Below are positions 23,994-32,416 of a stretch of 64,000 nt of DNA, in pieces. The position numbers and the translations under genes are program-made. The first letter of the stretch is position 1; the number at the start of each line of letters is the position of its first letter. Source of the DNA: JAXGOI01 sp040767605. GTDB lineage: Bacteria > Bacillota > Dehalobacteriia > UBA4068. The notes under the pieces were generated by a model. That model had not been told where the DNA came from, made no database searches, and was given only the letters and a program-made list of their open reading frames with translations. Location of the stretch: the NCBI GenBank assembly GCA_040767605.1, contig JAXGOI010000001.1, forward strand, positions 744,001 through 808,000, read 5' to 3'.

Positions 23994-25163
23994 TTAAAAA
24001 AGAGAAGTTTTAGAGCGCATTGCCACGCTGAAAACCAAACCCAGAGACATCATATTAATCAGCATACTGCTGCCCCCATAGCTTAAAAAAGGCAGGGGCA
24101 GGCCGGTAATGGGCATTACCCCCACAGCCATTCCGGCATTAACAAATACCTGAAAGGCAAACATAATAATAACACCTGAAACCATAGTTAAGCCCAGCCT
24201 ATCCTTGGCGTTATAGGCTATTCTAAGGCCTCTTAAAAGCATTGCCAAATATAAAAGCAAAATCCCCACGGCACCTATAAAGCCTAATTCCTCCCCCACA
24301 ACGGAGAAAATAAAATCCGTATGATGCTCAGGCAAAAAATTGCCCTGTACCTGAGAGCCCTGGCCATAGCCCTTGCCCCATAAACCCCCGGAGCCAATGG
24401 CAACCTCGGATTGTATCATATGATAGCCGGAATTTAAAGGATCCATATAGGGGTTAATAAAAATAATCAGCCTGGTAAACTGATAGGGCTTTAAAGGCAG
24501 CCAAGAGGGCAGCTCCCCCTCTTCAGGCAAATACTGAAAGCCGCCGGTTGCAAAATACAGCATGCCAAAAAGGAGCAGAAGAAGAATTACCCCAATAAGC
24601 ACTATGATTATAATAAGCCTGGGGGAAACCCCGGCCACCCAAGCCATAGCAAAGGCAAAAACAATAAAAGCCATGGCTGTTCCCAAATCCGGCTCAATTA
24701 TAATCAGAACAAAGGGAATAGCCATATATAAAGCGGCAAATAATAAATTCCGTTTTAAATTAAGCTCATCCTTTTTGCCTAATAAAAAGCAGGCAAAGGC
24801 AATAATCATAATTAGCTTCCCCAGCTCGGAGGGCTGAAAATCCATAAACCCCAAATCAAACCAGCGGTGGGCCCCCTTGCTTTCCGGAGCAAAAAGCACT
24901 CCGATTAAAAGCATAATTAAAAAAATATACATAAAATGGTATATCTTTTGGTAACTATGATAATCCACCGCGGCAACTAAGATCATGGCAATGAAGCCTA
25001 TGCCTATCCACAAAAGCTGCCTTTGTACCAAATACAGGGGCTTACTGGGGTAAACATTTGCAGATGCGCTTTTTAAAATAATTAAATTAATTATTAAAAT
25101 ACCTAAAACAAGGCCCAGCATCAGCCAATCCATATTTTTAAGAAGTCTTTTTGCCCCGTTCAT
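23994..25163 (-). CDS. rodA: Rod-shape peptidoglycan glycosyltransferase RodA (SEDS family)
   Basis: 389 residues with about ten membrane helices. SEDS signatures include GSGGLWGKGYGQGSQ, the catalytic-region PEHHTDFIFSVVGEELGF and the C-terminal TGLPLPFLSYGGSSML. It polymerises lipid II glycan strands together with the PBP2 encoded 2 kb upstream. It lies downstream of minE with a 180-base gap containing a hairpin. Length and motifs indicate RodA/FtsW family; the location with mreBCD-mrdA favours RodA. Confidence 0.95.
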   Translation of the reverse strand: MNGAKRLLKNMDWLMLGLVLGILIINLIILKSASANVYPSKPLYLVQRQLLWIGIGFIAMILVAAVDYHSYQKIYHFMYIFLIMLLIGVLFAPESKGAHRWFDLGFMDFQPSELGKLIMIIAFACFLLGKKDELNLKRNLLFAALYMAIPFVLIIIEPDLGTAMAFIVFAFAMAWVAGVSPRLIIIIVLIGVILLLLLFGMLYFATGGFQYLPEEGELPSWLPLKPYQFTRLIIFINPYMDPLNSGYHMIQSEVAIGSGGLWGKGYGQGSQVQGNFLPEHHTDFIFSVVGEELGFIGAVGILLLYLAMLLRGLRIAYNAKDRLGLTMVSGVIIMFAFQVFVNAGMAVGVMPITGLPLPFLSYGGSSMLINMMSLGLVFSVAMRSKTSLF

Positions 25164-25342
25164 ACTGCTCCTTTATTCTTTAACTGTAATAATAAGCCTA
25201 AAACTCCTTTATATTATATAAATTCTGCGGCCCCTATTGCAAGGGCTTGCTAAAAAAAGCAAAATAATTTAAGCCGGCTTTTTTTTATGCTCAGGCTCTA
25301 AGGCTTATAATTACAGCCCGGCTTTTGCCGGGCTGCAGAGTT

Positions 25343-25621
25343 TTAAGAAACTGTTCTTTTTACCTTAAGTACAGGAATATTTGCAATTAAAGCTACCCCG
25401 TCATCCTCTTTGCTGAGAGAAACCTCAAGAGCGGATTGATCAATATCCATATATCTGCCGATTACCTCTATTAAATCATTACGCAGGTTTTCCATAATAG
25501 TTTCGGAAATATCCATTCTGTCATGGACTAAAACCAGGCGCAAGCGCTCTTTTGCAATATTTTTACTTGACGAGGTGCTTTCTTTGCCAAAAAAACGGCT
25601 CAGGGCCTCTAAGATTCCCAT
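25343..25621 (-). CDS. minE: Cell division topological factor MinE
   Basis: 92 residues from ATG 25621, which has GGGGAGGGA about 6 bases upstream; a longer frame overlaps minD and lacks support. It begins with a membrane-targeting amphipathic segment (MGILEALSRFFGKE), followed by the MinD-binding region (KERLRLVLVHDRMD) and the dimerisation beta domain. MinE stimulates MinD ATPase and drives its oscillation. The gene directly follows minD. Confidence 0.95.
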   Translation of the reverse strand: MGILEALSRFFGKESTSSSKNIAKERLRLVLVHDRMDISETIMENLRNDLIEVIGRYMDIDQSALEVSLSKEDDGVALIANIPVLKVKRTVS

Positions 25622-25637
25622 TGATGTCCCTCCCCTT

Positions 25638-26432
25638 CTATTCTCTGGTAAACAGGTTTTTAAGCTTGCCCCAGAAGCCGGTTTCCTCGTCAAGATTCAT
25701 TAAAGGAACCTCCTCTCCGCAAATGCGGCGGGCAATATTGCGAAAAGCCTGCCCAGGGCGGGAATTATCATCTAAAACCGTTGGCTCTCCCCTATTGGTG
25801 GAGATAACAATAGCATCGTCATCCGGCACTATGCCTAAAAGGTCTATGGCCAGAATTTCCATCATATCATCAACGCTCATCATATCCCCGCTTTTCACCA
25901 TTTTGCTGCGGATTCTATTAACAATCAGCTTAGGCGAGGGCATTTCCGCGGCTTCTATAAGGCCGATTATCCGGTCTGCATCCCTTACGGCGGAAACCTC
26001 AGGTGTAGTAACCACAACGGCCTCTTCCGCCCCGGATATGGCATTTCTAAAGCCATGCTCAATACCTGCCGGGCAATCGATAATCACATAATCAAATTCT
26101 TCTTTTAAATTAGCGCAAAGTTCCTTCATTTGCTCCGCGCTAACCGAGGTTTTATCCTTTGTTTGCGCAGCCGGAAGCAAAAACATATTCTCCAGGCGCT
26201 TATCTTTAATTAATGCCTGCTTAAGGCGGCAGTTGCCCCTTACAACATCTACAATATCGTAGACTATGCGATTTTCAAGCCCCAAAACTACATCTAAATT
26301 ACGCAGGCCGATATCGGTATCCACCATTACCACAGATTTCCCCAGCATTGCCAGACCGGCGCCGATATTTGCCGTAGTCGTAGTTTTGCCTACCCCGCCC
26401 TTGCCCGAGGTAATCACTATGACAGTTCCCAT
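25638..26432 (-). CDS. minD: Septum site-determining ATPase MinD
   Basis: 264 residues. Deviant Walker A GKGGVGKTTT at 10-19, the VMVDTDIGLRNLD segment and the IIDCPAGIE Walker B are intact. The C-terminal amphipathic membrane-targeting helix is present (GFWGKLKNLF). GGAGG precedes the start. It recruits MinC to the membrane and is displaced by MinE. minC lies upstream and minE 16 bases downstream. Confidence 0.97.
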   Translation of the reverse strand: MGTVIVITSGKGGVGKTTTTANIGAGLAMLGKSVVMVDTDIGLRNLDVVLGLENRIVYDIVDVVRGNCRLKQALIKDKRLENMFLLPAAQTKDKTSVSAEQMKELCANLKEEFDYVIIDCPAGIEHGFRNAISGAEEAVVVTTPEVSAVRDADRIIGLIEAAEMPSPKLIVNRIRSKMVKSGDMMSVDDMMEILAIDLLGIVPDDDAIVISTNRGEPTVLDDNSRPGQAFRNIARRICGEEVPLMNLDEETGFWGKLKNLFTRE

Positions 26433-26528
26433 ATTGTTGCCTCCTTGCCCAAATTAAAAGCAGGCAAAAGCCCGCTTAAAGCCTTTTTTAAATCTTCTTT
26501 GTTTTATATAAATTATATAACTTTTTTA

Positions 26529-26915
26529 TTATTCAATACCGCTGTGGGCGGATATGTATTTTTCTATAATAACTTCATTATTTTTAATTCTGGCGGTTTC
26601 CGCCATATTTTCCTGTAAAACCTTGCTGCCGTCAGGGGGGCGGGTTATATGAGAGGAAATTCTCAGTTGGGTAGGGTTAAGGGATAGAGCCGTAACAGTT
26701 GAGCTTTCATCCCCGGTGGCCCCGGCATGAACAACACCCCTTAAAGCTCCCATAACTAAAATATGCCCGGAGGCAATAATTTCGGCCCCGGGGTTTACAT
26801 CCCCTAAAACAACAATATTACCGTCATAGCTGATATTTTGCCCCGAGCGCAATGTGCGCTGAACTAAAATTGTCGGGCGGCTGCTGACACCTTCTTCCCA
26901 AAAGGTTTTGTTCAA
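26529..26915 (-). CDS. minC: MinC C-terminal domain protein (no N-terminal domain)
   Basis: 128 residues from a TTG with GGGAGGGGAG just upstream. The whole protein corresponds to the right-handed beta-helix C-terminal domain of MinC (RTLRSGQNISYDGNIVVLGD, GHILVMGALRGVVHAG), which dimerises and binds MinD. The N-terminal FtsZ-inhibiting domain of about 100 residues found in normal MinC (about 210-230 residues) is missing, and the 170 bases before the start show no remnant of it. The gene is in the normal place before minD. Either FtsZ inhibition relies on the C-terminal domain alone, or the N-domain is supplied elsewhere. Confidence 0.88.
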   Translation of the reverse strand: MNKTFWEEGVSSRPTILVQRTLRSGQNISYDGNIVVLGDVNPGAEIIASGHILVMGALRGVVHAGATGDESSTVTALSLNPTQLRISSHITRPPDGSKVLQENMAETARIKNNEVIIEKYISAHSGIE

Positions 26916-27088
26916 AAAACTCCCCTCCCGGCCTTAATTTTAAGGTTTATTCACTTTTCTACACTTAATAATTAAATCCTCCCAAGATAAAGAAATTCCA
27001 GCCCGAGTTAAGAAATACCTGCCGGGCTTTTAACTTTTTATCTCTTTCCCTTAGGCGGCAGGCTTATAATTTAAGGCTTTGGCGGCTA

Positions 27089-28990
27089 TTATTCCGGGGA
27101 GGGGGGTAAATCGTCTGGTAAGGGCTCGGGGTTTATCTTAAAATACTCTTCCATAACCTGGCGGCAGACAACACCCCCGGTAGTACCCCCTCTGTAGCCA
27201 TATTCTATCAGGCAGGCAAAGGCAACTTCAGGCTCCTCATAGGGGGCAAAAGCCACAAATACCCCATGGAATTCCTTGGTTTTATCGTCTCCGGGCAAAC
27301 CGGTTTGGGCTGTGCCGGTTTTACCGGCAACCGCTATGGGGAAATCCCTGAAAACCGAGCTTGCCGTGCCCCCCGGCTCAATAACGGAGCGCATACCTCT
27401 TTTTATCTCGGCTAAGCCCGCTTCGCTTACCTCCACGGTATTTAAAAGCACCGGCTCAAATTGGCTTAAAACTTCACCCTCGGGGGAAAGGATTTTATCC
27501 ACTAAATAAGGCTGAAAACGATTGCCCCCATTGGCAATAGCCGCCACATAATTAGCTAATTGAATAGGGGTTACCATATTATAGCCCTGCCCCATAGACA
27601 TATAAAATGTATCGTAATTTCTCCACTCGTACTCCCAGTGGTCTGAAGGGAATTGGCTTTTCTTCCATTCCGGGTTGGGGAGAACACCAGCAACCTCTCC
27701 GGGTAAATTAATCCCTGTTTTTTGTCCGAAGCCCAGTTCATAACAGGTTTCGTATAATTGATCTATACCCACCCTATAAGCCATTTCCTGAAAATATGTA
27801 TTACAGGAAAGGGCCAGAGCCCGGTTAAGGTTAACCGCCCCATGAGATGAAGGGCATTTCGCCCTCGGCTGGCGCCAGGCGGCGGGGGAGCAGGTAACAA
27901 TATCCCGTGGGCTAATTTTATCCGAGGCCATAATAGCGGCGGCTGTTGCCATTTTAAAGGTGGAACCGGGGGGATAAGCCCCGGCAATAGCCCGGTTAAC
28001 CATAGGTTTATCTGTATTTTCCAAATAGTACCCGGCTTTATCACGGCTCAGGCCATTGGCAAAATCATTAGGGTCTAAAGTGGGGTAGCTTGCCATGGCA
28101 ATAACGGCCCCGGTTTTTACATCCAGCAAAACCGCCGAGGCAGCCTTAGATTTTGGATGCTCCTCCTGAACTTTTTTTACCATATCCTCCAAGGCTTGTT
28201 CCATAACTTCCTGCACAGAGGCGTCCAGGGTAAGCACTAAAGAATTGCCTGAAACCGGGTTTTGATTTGAAAGAACCCGTACGGGGCGGCTTTTGGAATT
28301 AACCTCTACTTTTTGAATACCCTTTACCCCCCTTAGGCCAATTTCTTTGCCGTCCAGGGTAAACCGCTCCATAACTTTTTCTAAACCGGATTTCCCCAGC
28401 CAATCGTTTAAAAGATAATCATATTCGGTAACCAGGTTTTTCTCTTCCGGAGAGAGCTTGCCTACTGTGCCGATAATATGCCCCGCCGTATCCCCCAAAG
28501 GGTAATAGCGCATAGGCTCCTCCATAATCAGCATACCCGGTATTTGCTCCCGCATTTCCTCTAAAAGGGTAATTACCCTAAGGCCTTCCTCATAGGGGTA
28601 GCGCTTAATTACTACCGGCTCATAGCTGCGGGCATTGCTTTCCAAAGCCTCAATTATAACTTGAGGGGTTATTTCCTCATCCTCTAAAAGGGGGGCTAAA
28701 ATATTGGCTAAGGCCTCTTTATCGCTAATTTCCGACGAGGCTAGGGCAATTGCAAAAACCGGCTTACTGGTAGCAAGCTCCGTCATATTTTTATCATAAA
28801 TATTGCCTCTTCTGGCAGCCTGAGTAAGCACCCTTATTCTGTTTTTATCAGATAAGGTTGCATAATCGGCATCATTGGCAATTTGCAAATAATAAAGCCT
28901 GAAAAATAAAATTCCAAACAGCAATAATACTACCGCCGCAATTACCAAAAGCTTATAGTTTTTTTCTTTTTTGGGTTTATTTAAAGCCAT
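27089..28990 (-). CDS. mrdA: Penicillin-binding protein 2 (class B transpeptidase)
   Basis: 633 residues: one N-terminal membrane helix (about 13-32), a PBP dimerisation domain (about 55-225) and a transpeptidase domain (about 255-615). The catalytic motifs are present: SxxK in PPGSTFKM (about Ser341), SCN in ALSCNTYF and KTG in VAGKTGTAQ. It cross-links peptidoglycan during elongation with RodA and MreBCD. It follows mreD by 9 bases. A short Pro-rich tail ends the protein. Confidence 0.95.
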   Translation of the reverse strand: MALNKPKKEKNYKLLVIAAVVLLLFGILFFRLYYLQIANDADYATLSDKNRIRVLTQAARRGNIYDKNMTELATSKPVFAIALASSEISDKEALANILAPLLEDEEITPQVIIEALESNARSYEPVVIKRYPYEEGLRVITLLEEMREQIPGMLIMEEPMRYYPLGDTAGHIIGTVGKLSPEEKNLVTEYDYLLNDWLGKSGLEKVMERFTLDGKEIGLRGVKGIQKVEVNSKSRPVRVLSNQNPVSGNSLVLTLDASVQEVMEQALEDMVKKVQEEHPKSKAASAVLLDVKTGAVIAMASYPTLDPNDFANGLSRDKAGYYLENTDKPMVNRAIAGAYPPGSTFKMATAAAIMASDKISPRDIVTCSPAAWRQPRAKCPSSHGAVNLNRALALSCNTYFQEMAYRVGIDQLYETCYELGFGQKTGINLPGEVAGVLPNPEWKKSQFPSDHWEYEWRNYDTFYMSMGQGYNMVTPIQLANYVAAIANGGNRFQPYLVDKILSPEGEVLSQFEPVLLNTVEVSEAGLAEIKRGMRSVIEPGGTASSVFRDFPIAVAGKTGTAQTGLPGDDKTKEFHGVFVAFAPYEEPEVAFACLIEYGYRGGTTGGVVCRQVMEEYFKINPEPLPDDLPPSPE

Positions 28991-28999
28991 AGCTCCCCC

Positions 29000-29500
29000 T
29001 TAAACCTCGGGTTTTGAGGAATACTGAATAAAATACAAATAAACTGCCACATAAATAAAAGGCGTTAAAACCATATTATATAAGCCTCTGGGTATAAACA
29101 CCCCCCAAAGGGTTTGCCATAGGGGCAAATTAAGCCCGCTAAGCCAGCTGAAAATAATATAAATTAGGCCGCAGCTTAAAGTTCCGAAAAATATCGCAAA
29201 AAGAGGAATTAAATAATTATCCTTATAAAACTTAGTGCATACATAGGGAATAATAAACCCTGTAAAACCTTTAGCCAGCACATTAAGGCCAATATATTTG
29301 CCGGAAAGCAAATCCTCTAAAAGGCCGATGGCAAGCCCGGCCCCCAGACCCCAAAAGGGAGTTTTTAAAAGGCCGGTAAAAATTACAAAAAAAAGCAAAA
29401 GATCCGGGGTGGCCCCCATAAAAGACCAAAGAGGAACCCAGGCCTCCTGCAATGCCAAAGCCAGAATAAGCAATAGGGCATAAACAATTTTTTTAGCCAT
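29000..29500 (-). CDS. mreD: Rod-shape determining protein MreD
   Basis: About 166 residues with five or six membrane helices, beginning MAKKIVYALLLILALALQ. ATG 29500 has GGGAGGGGCGGG upstream and overlaps the mreC stop by 8 bases, so translation is coupled. MreD is the integral membrane member of the elongation complex. It lies in the standard mreB-mreC-mreD-mrdA order. Confidence 0.93.
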   Translation of the reverse strand: MAKKIVYALLLILALALQEAWVPLWSFMGATPDLLLFFVIFTGLLKTPFWGLGAGLAIGLLEDLLSGKYIGLNVLAKGFTGFIIPYVCTKFYKDNYLIPLFAIFFGTLSCGLIYIIFSWLSGLNLPLWQTLWGVFIPRGLYNMVLTPFIYVAVYLYFIQYSSKPEV

Positions 29501-30404
29501 CTTCCCGCCCCTCCCCGTTTTCGCCGGGATTATCCTCGGCATCAGGCTGGGTTAAAATAGGCAGGGAAGAATCCCGGGCATAATCCGGAACATTTGTTAA
29601 AACAAAAAGGCTGCCCAGGCGTTCAAAATCCACAAAGGGCTTAATATTGGCCTTAAGCATTAAATCGCCCTTATCGGGGTTAATTTCCGTTATATAGCCG
29701 ATTCTCAGGCCTCGGGGGAATATACCCCCCAGGCCGGAGGTTATTACAACCTGATCCTTCATTAGCCTGGCCCCGTAGGGAATATGTATCATATAGACAC
29801 TTTCCCCCTTGCCGGCGCCTTCCACCACCCCCGGGGTCTGGCTGATTTGCACCATGGCGCCGACGGCGCATTCTTTATCCGTAATTAAAATTACCTCAGA
29901 TGTATATTCACTTACCGAAATAATCCTTCCCACCAAGCCCTCGGTGGTAATAAGCGGCATATTCTTAGCGAAGTTTTTATTTTCTCCGCCTTTAATTGTA
30001 ATAGTATTATACCAGCTGGCGCTGGAACGGCCGATAATAGTGGTGGCAGCGGGGCTCCACTCCTGAATTTCCTCAGCCATGCCCAGCATTTCTCTTAAAT
30101 AAGTATTTTCAAGCCCCGCCTCCTCAAGGAGGTTAATTTGGCTTTGCAAAGTGGCTATTTCTGTTTTTAGCTGCTCATTTTCTGCCGATAATGCACTTAC
30201 CCCGGTAAAAAACTGAGGGATTAGGCCAAATTTTTCATAAACGACTACAGCGCCCCTTTTCAGCGGCGCCACCATATCTCTAAGGCCCTTTTCAATAAGG
30301 GTAATATTCTCCCTTTCCATTGCGGTAGCGGAGGCGATGAAAAGCAGCGTCACAATAAAGAGGGCAATTAAAATAATTTTTGTTTTTTTGCTTAAATTAG
30401 GCAT
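29493..30404 (-). CDS. mreC: Rod-shape determining protein MreC
   Basis: 303 residues: one N-terminal membrane helix (about 9-27), a coiled coil (about 65-100) and two outside beta domains containing IIGRSSASWYNTITI and GLVGRIISVSEYTSEVILITD (the core family segment). The acidic Gly/Asp-rich tail is dispensable-looking. MreC links MreB filaments to PBP2. It starts 119 bases after the mreB stop. Confidence 0.96.
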   Translation of the reverse strand: MPNLSKKTKIILIALFIVTLLFIASATAMERENITLIEKGLRDMVAPLKRGAVVVYEKFGLIPQFFTGVSALSAENEQLKTEIATLQSQINLLEEAGLENTYLREMLGMAEEIQEWSPAATTIIGRSSASWYNTITIKGGENKNFAKNMPLITTEGLVGRIISVSEYTSEVILITDKECAVGAMVQISQTPGVVEGAGKGESVYMIHIPYGARLMKDQVVITSGLGGIFPRGLRIGYITEINPDKGDLMLKANIKPFVDFERLGSLFVLTNVPDYARDSSLPILTQPDAEDNPGENGEGREDG

Positions 30405-30523
30405 AAAAACCGGCCTTTATTTAAATTTGCTTTTAATTTCTCAATACCCCGGCTTAAGGCCCAGCCCTGGCTTTTTAAATAATTGGCCATTTAGTTTTAA
30501 GCTATTTAAAAAGACTTCGGCGC

Positions 30524-31555
30524 TTATTTGCCGATATTGCGGGTAGGGGTTAATACCCGTCTGAGGCTGTTAATATTCTCGGCTATTTTACCAGTACCCA
30601 GGGCAACGGCGGCCAGGGGCTCTTCGGCAACATTGGCGGCAAGGCCTGTTTCGGCAGTTATTAAATTGCTCAGGCCGTAAAGAAGGGAGCCGCCGCCGGC
30701 CAAAATAATCCCCCTGTCCATAATATCTGCAGCTAATTCCGGGGGGGCGGCCTCCAGGCAGGATTTAACCGCCTCTACAATATCCCGTATAGGCTCGCTT
30801 AAGGCTAAGTTAACCTCCTTGGCGGTAACCTCGACGGTTCTGGGCAGGCCGGTAATAGTATCTCTGCCTCTTACATCCATAGCCTTATAGCGGTAAATTT
30901 CATCTAAATAGGCATTGCCTATTTCAATTTTAATATTTTCTGCGGTACGCTCGCCTATAACTAAATTATAGGTTCTGCGGATATGATTAATTATGGCTAA
31001 ATCCATACCGTCCCCCGCTACGCGCACCGAGCGCACGGCAACCACACCCCCCAGGGAAATAATTGCCACCTCGGTAGTGCCGCCCCCAATATCCACTATC
31101 ATATTGCCGTTTGGCTCATATACATTAAGGCCTATGCCAATAGCGGCCGCCATTGGCTCTTCCACCACATAGGCCTCATTGGCCCCGGCGGAAAGCGCCG
31201 CCTCTTTTACGGCCCTTTCCTCAACGGCGGTAACACCGGAGGGAACGCAAATAACCACCCTAATCCGGGTGAAAAGCCCCTTTTGCTTAATAGCCTTTTT
31301 TATAAAATATTTAAGCATGCTCTGGGTATAATCATAATCGGCAATAACCCCGTCTTTAATGGGGCGAATAGCGCAAATATTCCCCGGGGTGCGGCCAATC
31401 ATATTTTTGGCTTCTTTACCTACCGCCAGAACATAGCCTTTATTTCTATCAATGGCAACAACGGAGGGCTCCCTTAAAACTACCCCCTTACCGCTAACAT
31501 AAACCAAACTGTTGGCCGTACCTAAATCAATCCCGATATCCCTATGGAAAAGCAT
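30524..31555 (-). CDS. mreB: Rod-shape determining actin homologue MreB
   Basis: 343 residues. Actin-fold phosphate loops DLGTANSLVY and DIGGGTTEVAI and the adenosine motif (GIILAGGGSLLYGL) are intact. ATG 31555 is 7 bases after GAGG; an in-frame GTG at 31561 touches the ribosome binding site and is less likely. It forms membrane-associated filaments that orient wall synthesis, so the cell is probably a rod. It has a promoter at 31628-31656, making it the first gene of the mre-min unit. Confidence 0.97.
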   Translation of the reverse strand: MLFHRDIGIDLGTANSLVYVSGKGVVLREPSVVAIDRNKGYVLAVGKEAKNMIGRTPGNICAIRPIKDGVIADYDYTQSMLKYFIKKAIKQKGLFTRIRVVICVPSGVTAVEERAVKEAALSAGANEAYVVEEPMAAAIGIGLNVYEPNGNMIVDIGGGTTEVAIISLGGVVAVRSVRVAGDGMDLAIINHIRRTYNLVIGERTAENIKIEIGNAYLDEIYRYKAMDVRGRDTITGLPRTVEVTAKEVNLALSEPIRDIVEAVKSCLEAAPPELAADIMDRGIILAGGGSLLYGLSNLITAETGLAANVAEEPLAAVALGTGKIAENINSLRRVLTPTRNIGK

Positions 31556-31627
31556 TCTCACACCTCTTTTTATATTCTGCCTGGGGGCTGCCGAAAATCT
31601 CTATTATTTTGCGCCCCCTAATCTTTA

Positions 31628-31656
31628 ATTATACGGTATATAAAACCCCTTAGCAA
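31628..31656 (-). promoter_or_regulatory. Promoter of the mreBCD-mrdA-min unit
   Basis: Minus strand TTGCTA (31651-31656), 17-base spacer, TATAAT (31628-31633), about 70 bases before mreB. Confidence 0.7.
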
Positions 31657-31707
31657 GACAGTAAGAAAAATTCCCAATTTTTAGCTTTGCCGGGGCAATT
31701 ATACCGA

Positions 31708-32367
31708 TTATTTAAGATATTCTTTTATATCATAATTTAAGGCCTCCATAAGCTCCCCTAAAAGCCGGGGGCAAAGCCCTACCACCGTATTATAATCCCC
31801 GCGGATTTCTTCAATAAAAAGCCCTCCCTTACCCTGAATACCATAGGCCCCGGCCTTGTCAAAAGGCTCTTTGCTCTCCAGATACCAGTTAATCTCCTCC
31901 CTTTTTAAAGGGGCAAATTTAACCTCTGTAAAGCTAAAATTTGTTTGGGGGTCTTTGCCTCCATAAAGCAGGGACATCCCGGTATAAACCCTATGCCAGC
32001 TGCCGGAAAGAAGCTCAAGCATTTCCCTGGCTTCCTCTTTATTTCGGGGCTTACCCAATATGCGGCCTTCTTTAACCACAATGGTATCCGCCCCTAAAAT
32101 TAAATAACCGGCCCCTATTTGCTTTCCCGCGGCTTTTGCCTTATTCTCTGCATTTAGGCAAACAATTTCCTCCGGGCTGCCGCTTGCAAGCTCAAGGCAA
32201 TCCACAGCCATAACTTTAGGCTCAAGGCCTAAATTACGGCAAATCTCCAAGCGGCGGGGGCTTGCGCTGGCCAAAACAAATACCGGCCTTTTATTGTTTT
32301 CTGTTTTATTGTTTTCTGTTTTATTGTTTTCTGTTTTATTATTTTCGCTTTTTTTATACCTATGCAC
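31708..32367 (-). CDS. maf: Maf-family nucleoside triphosphate pyrophosphatase with repeat-expanded N-terminus
   Basis: 219 residues. The Maf core starts at residue 28 (VFVLASASPRRLEI) and keeps the conserved ILGADTIVV, LGKPRNKEEA and YGIQGKGGLFIEEIRGDYNTVVG-type segment (C-terminal third). Maf proteins hydrolyse non-canonical or modified nucleoside triphosphates such as dTTP/UTP analogues. The first 27 residues are an extra leader of SENNK/TENNK units made by a 15-bp tandem repeat, not found in ordinary Maf. Position before mreB is conserved in Clostridia, though radC, often between them, is absent. Confidence 0.93.
   Translation of the reverse strand: MHRYKKSENNKTENNKTENNKTENNKRPVFVLASASPRRLEICRNLGLEPKVMAVDCLELASGSPEEIVCLNAENKAKAAGKQIGAGYLILGADTIVVKEGRILGKPRNKEEAREMLELLSGSWHRVYTGMSLLYGGKDPQTNFSFTEVKFAPLKREEINWYLESKEPFDKAGAYGIQGKGGLFIEEIRGDYNTVVGLCPRLLGELMEALNYDIKEYLK
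32291..32350 (-). repeat. 15-bp tandem repeat in maf, three perfect copies plus one degenerate
   Basis: Plus-strand unit TTATTGTTTTCTGTT at 32291, 32306 and 32321, with a fourth altered copy at 32336. In frame it encodes TENNK on the minus strand. It lies at the very start of maf. Confidence 0.95.
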
Positions 32368-32416
32368 TATTTGCTCCTTAATAAATTACCCTTTTAAAAG
32401 CGGCTTTATAAAGACA

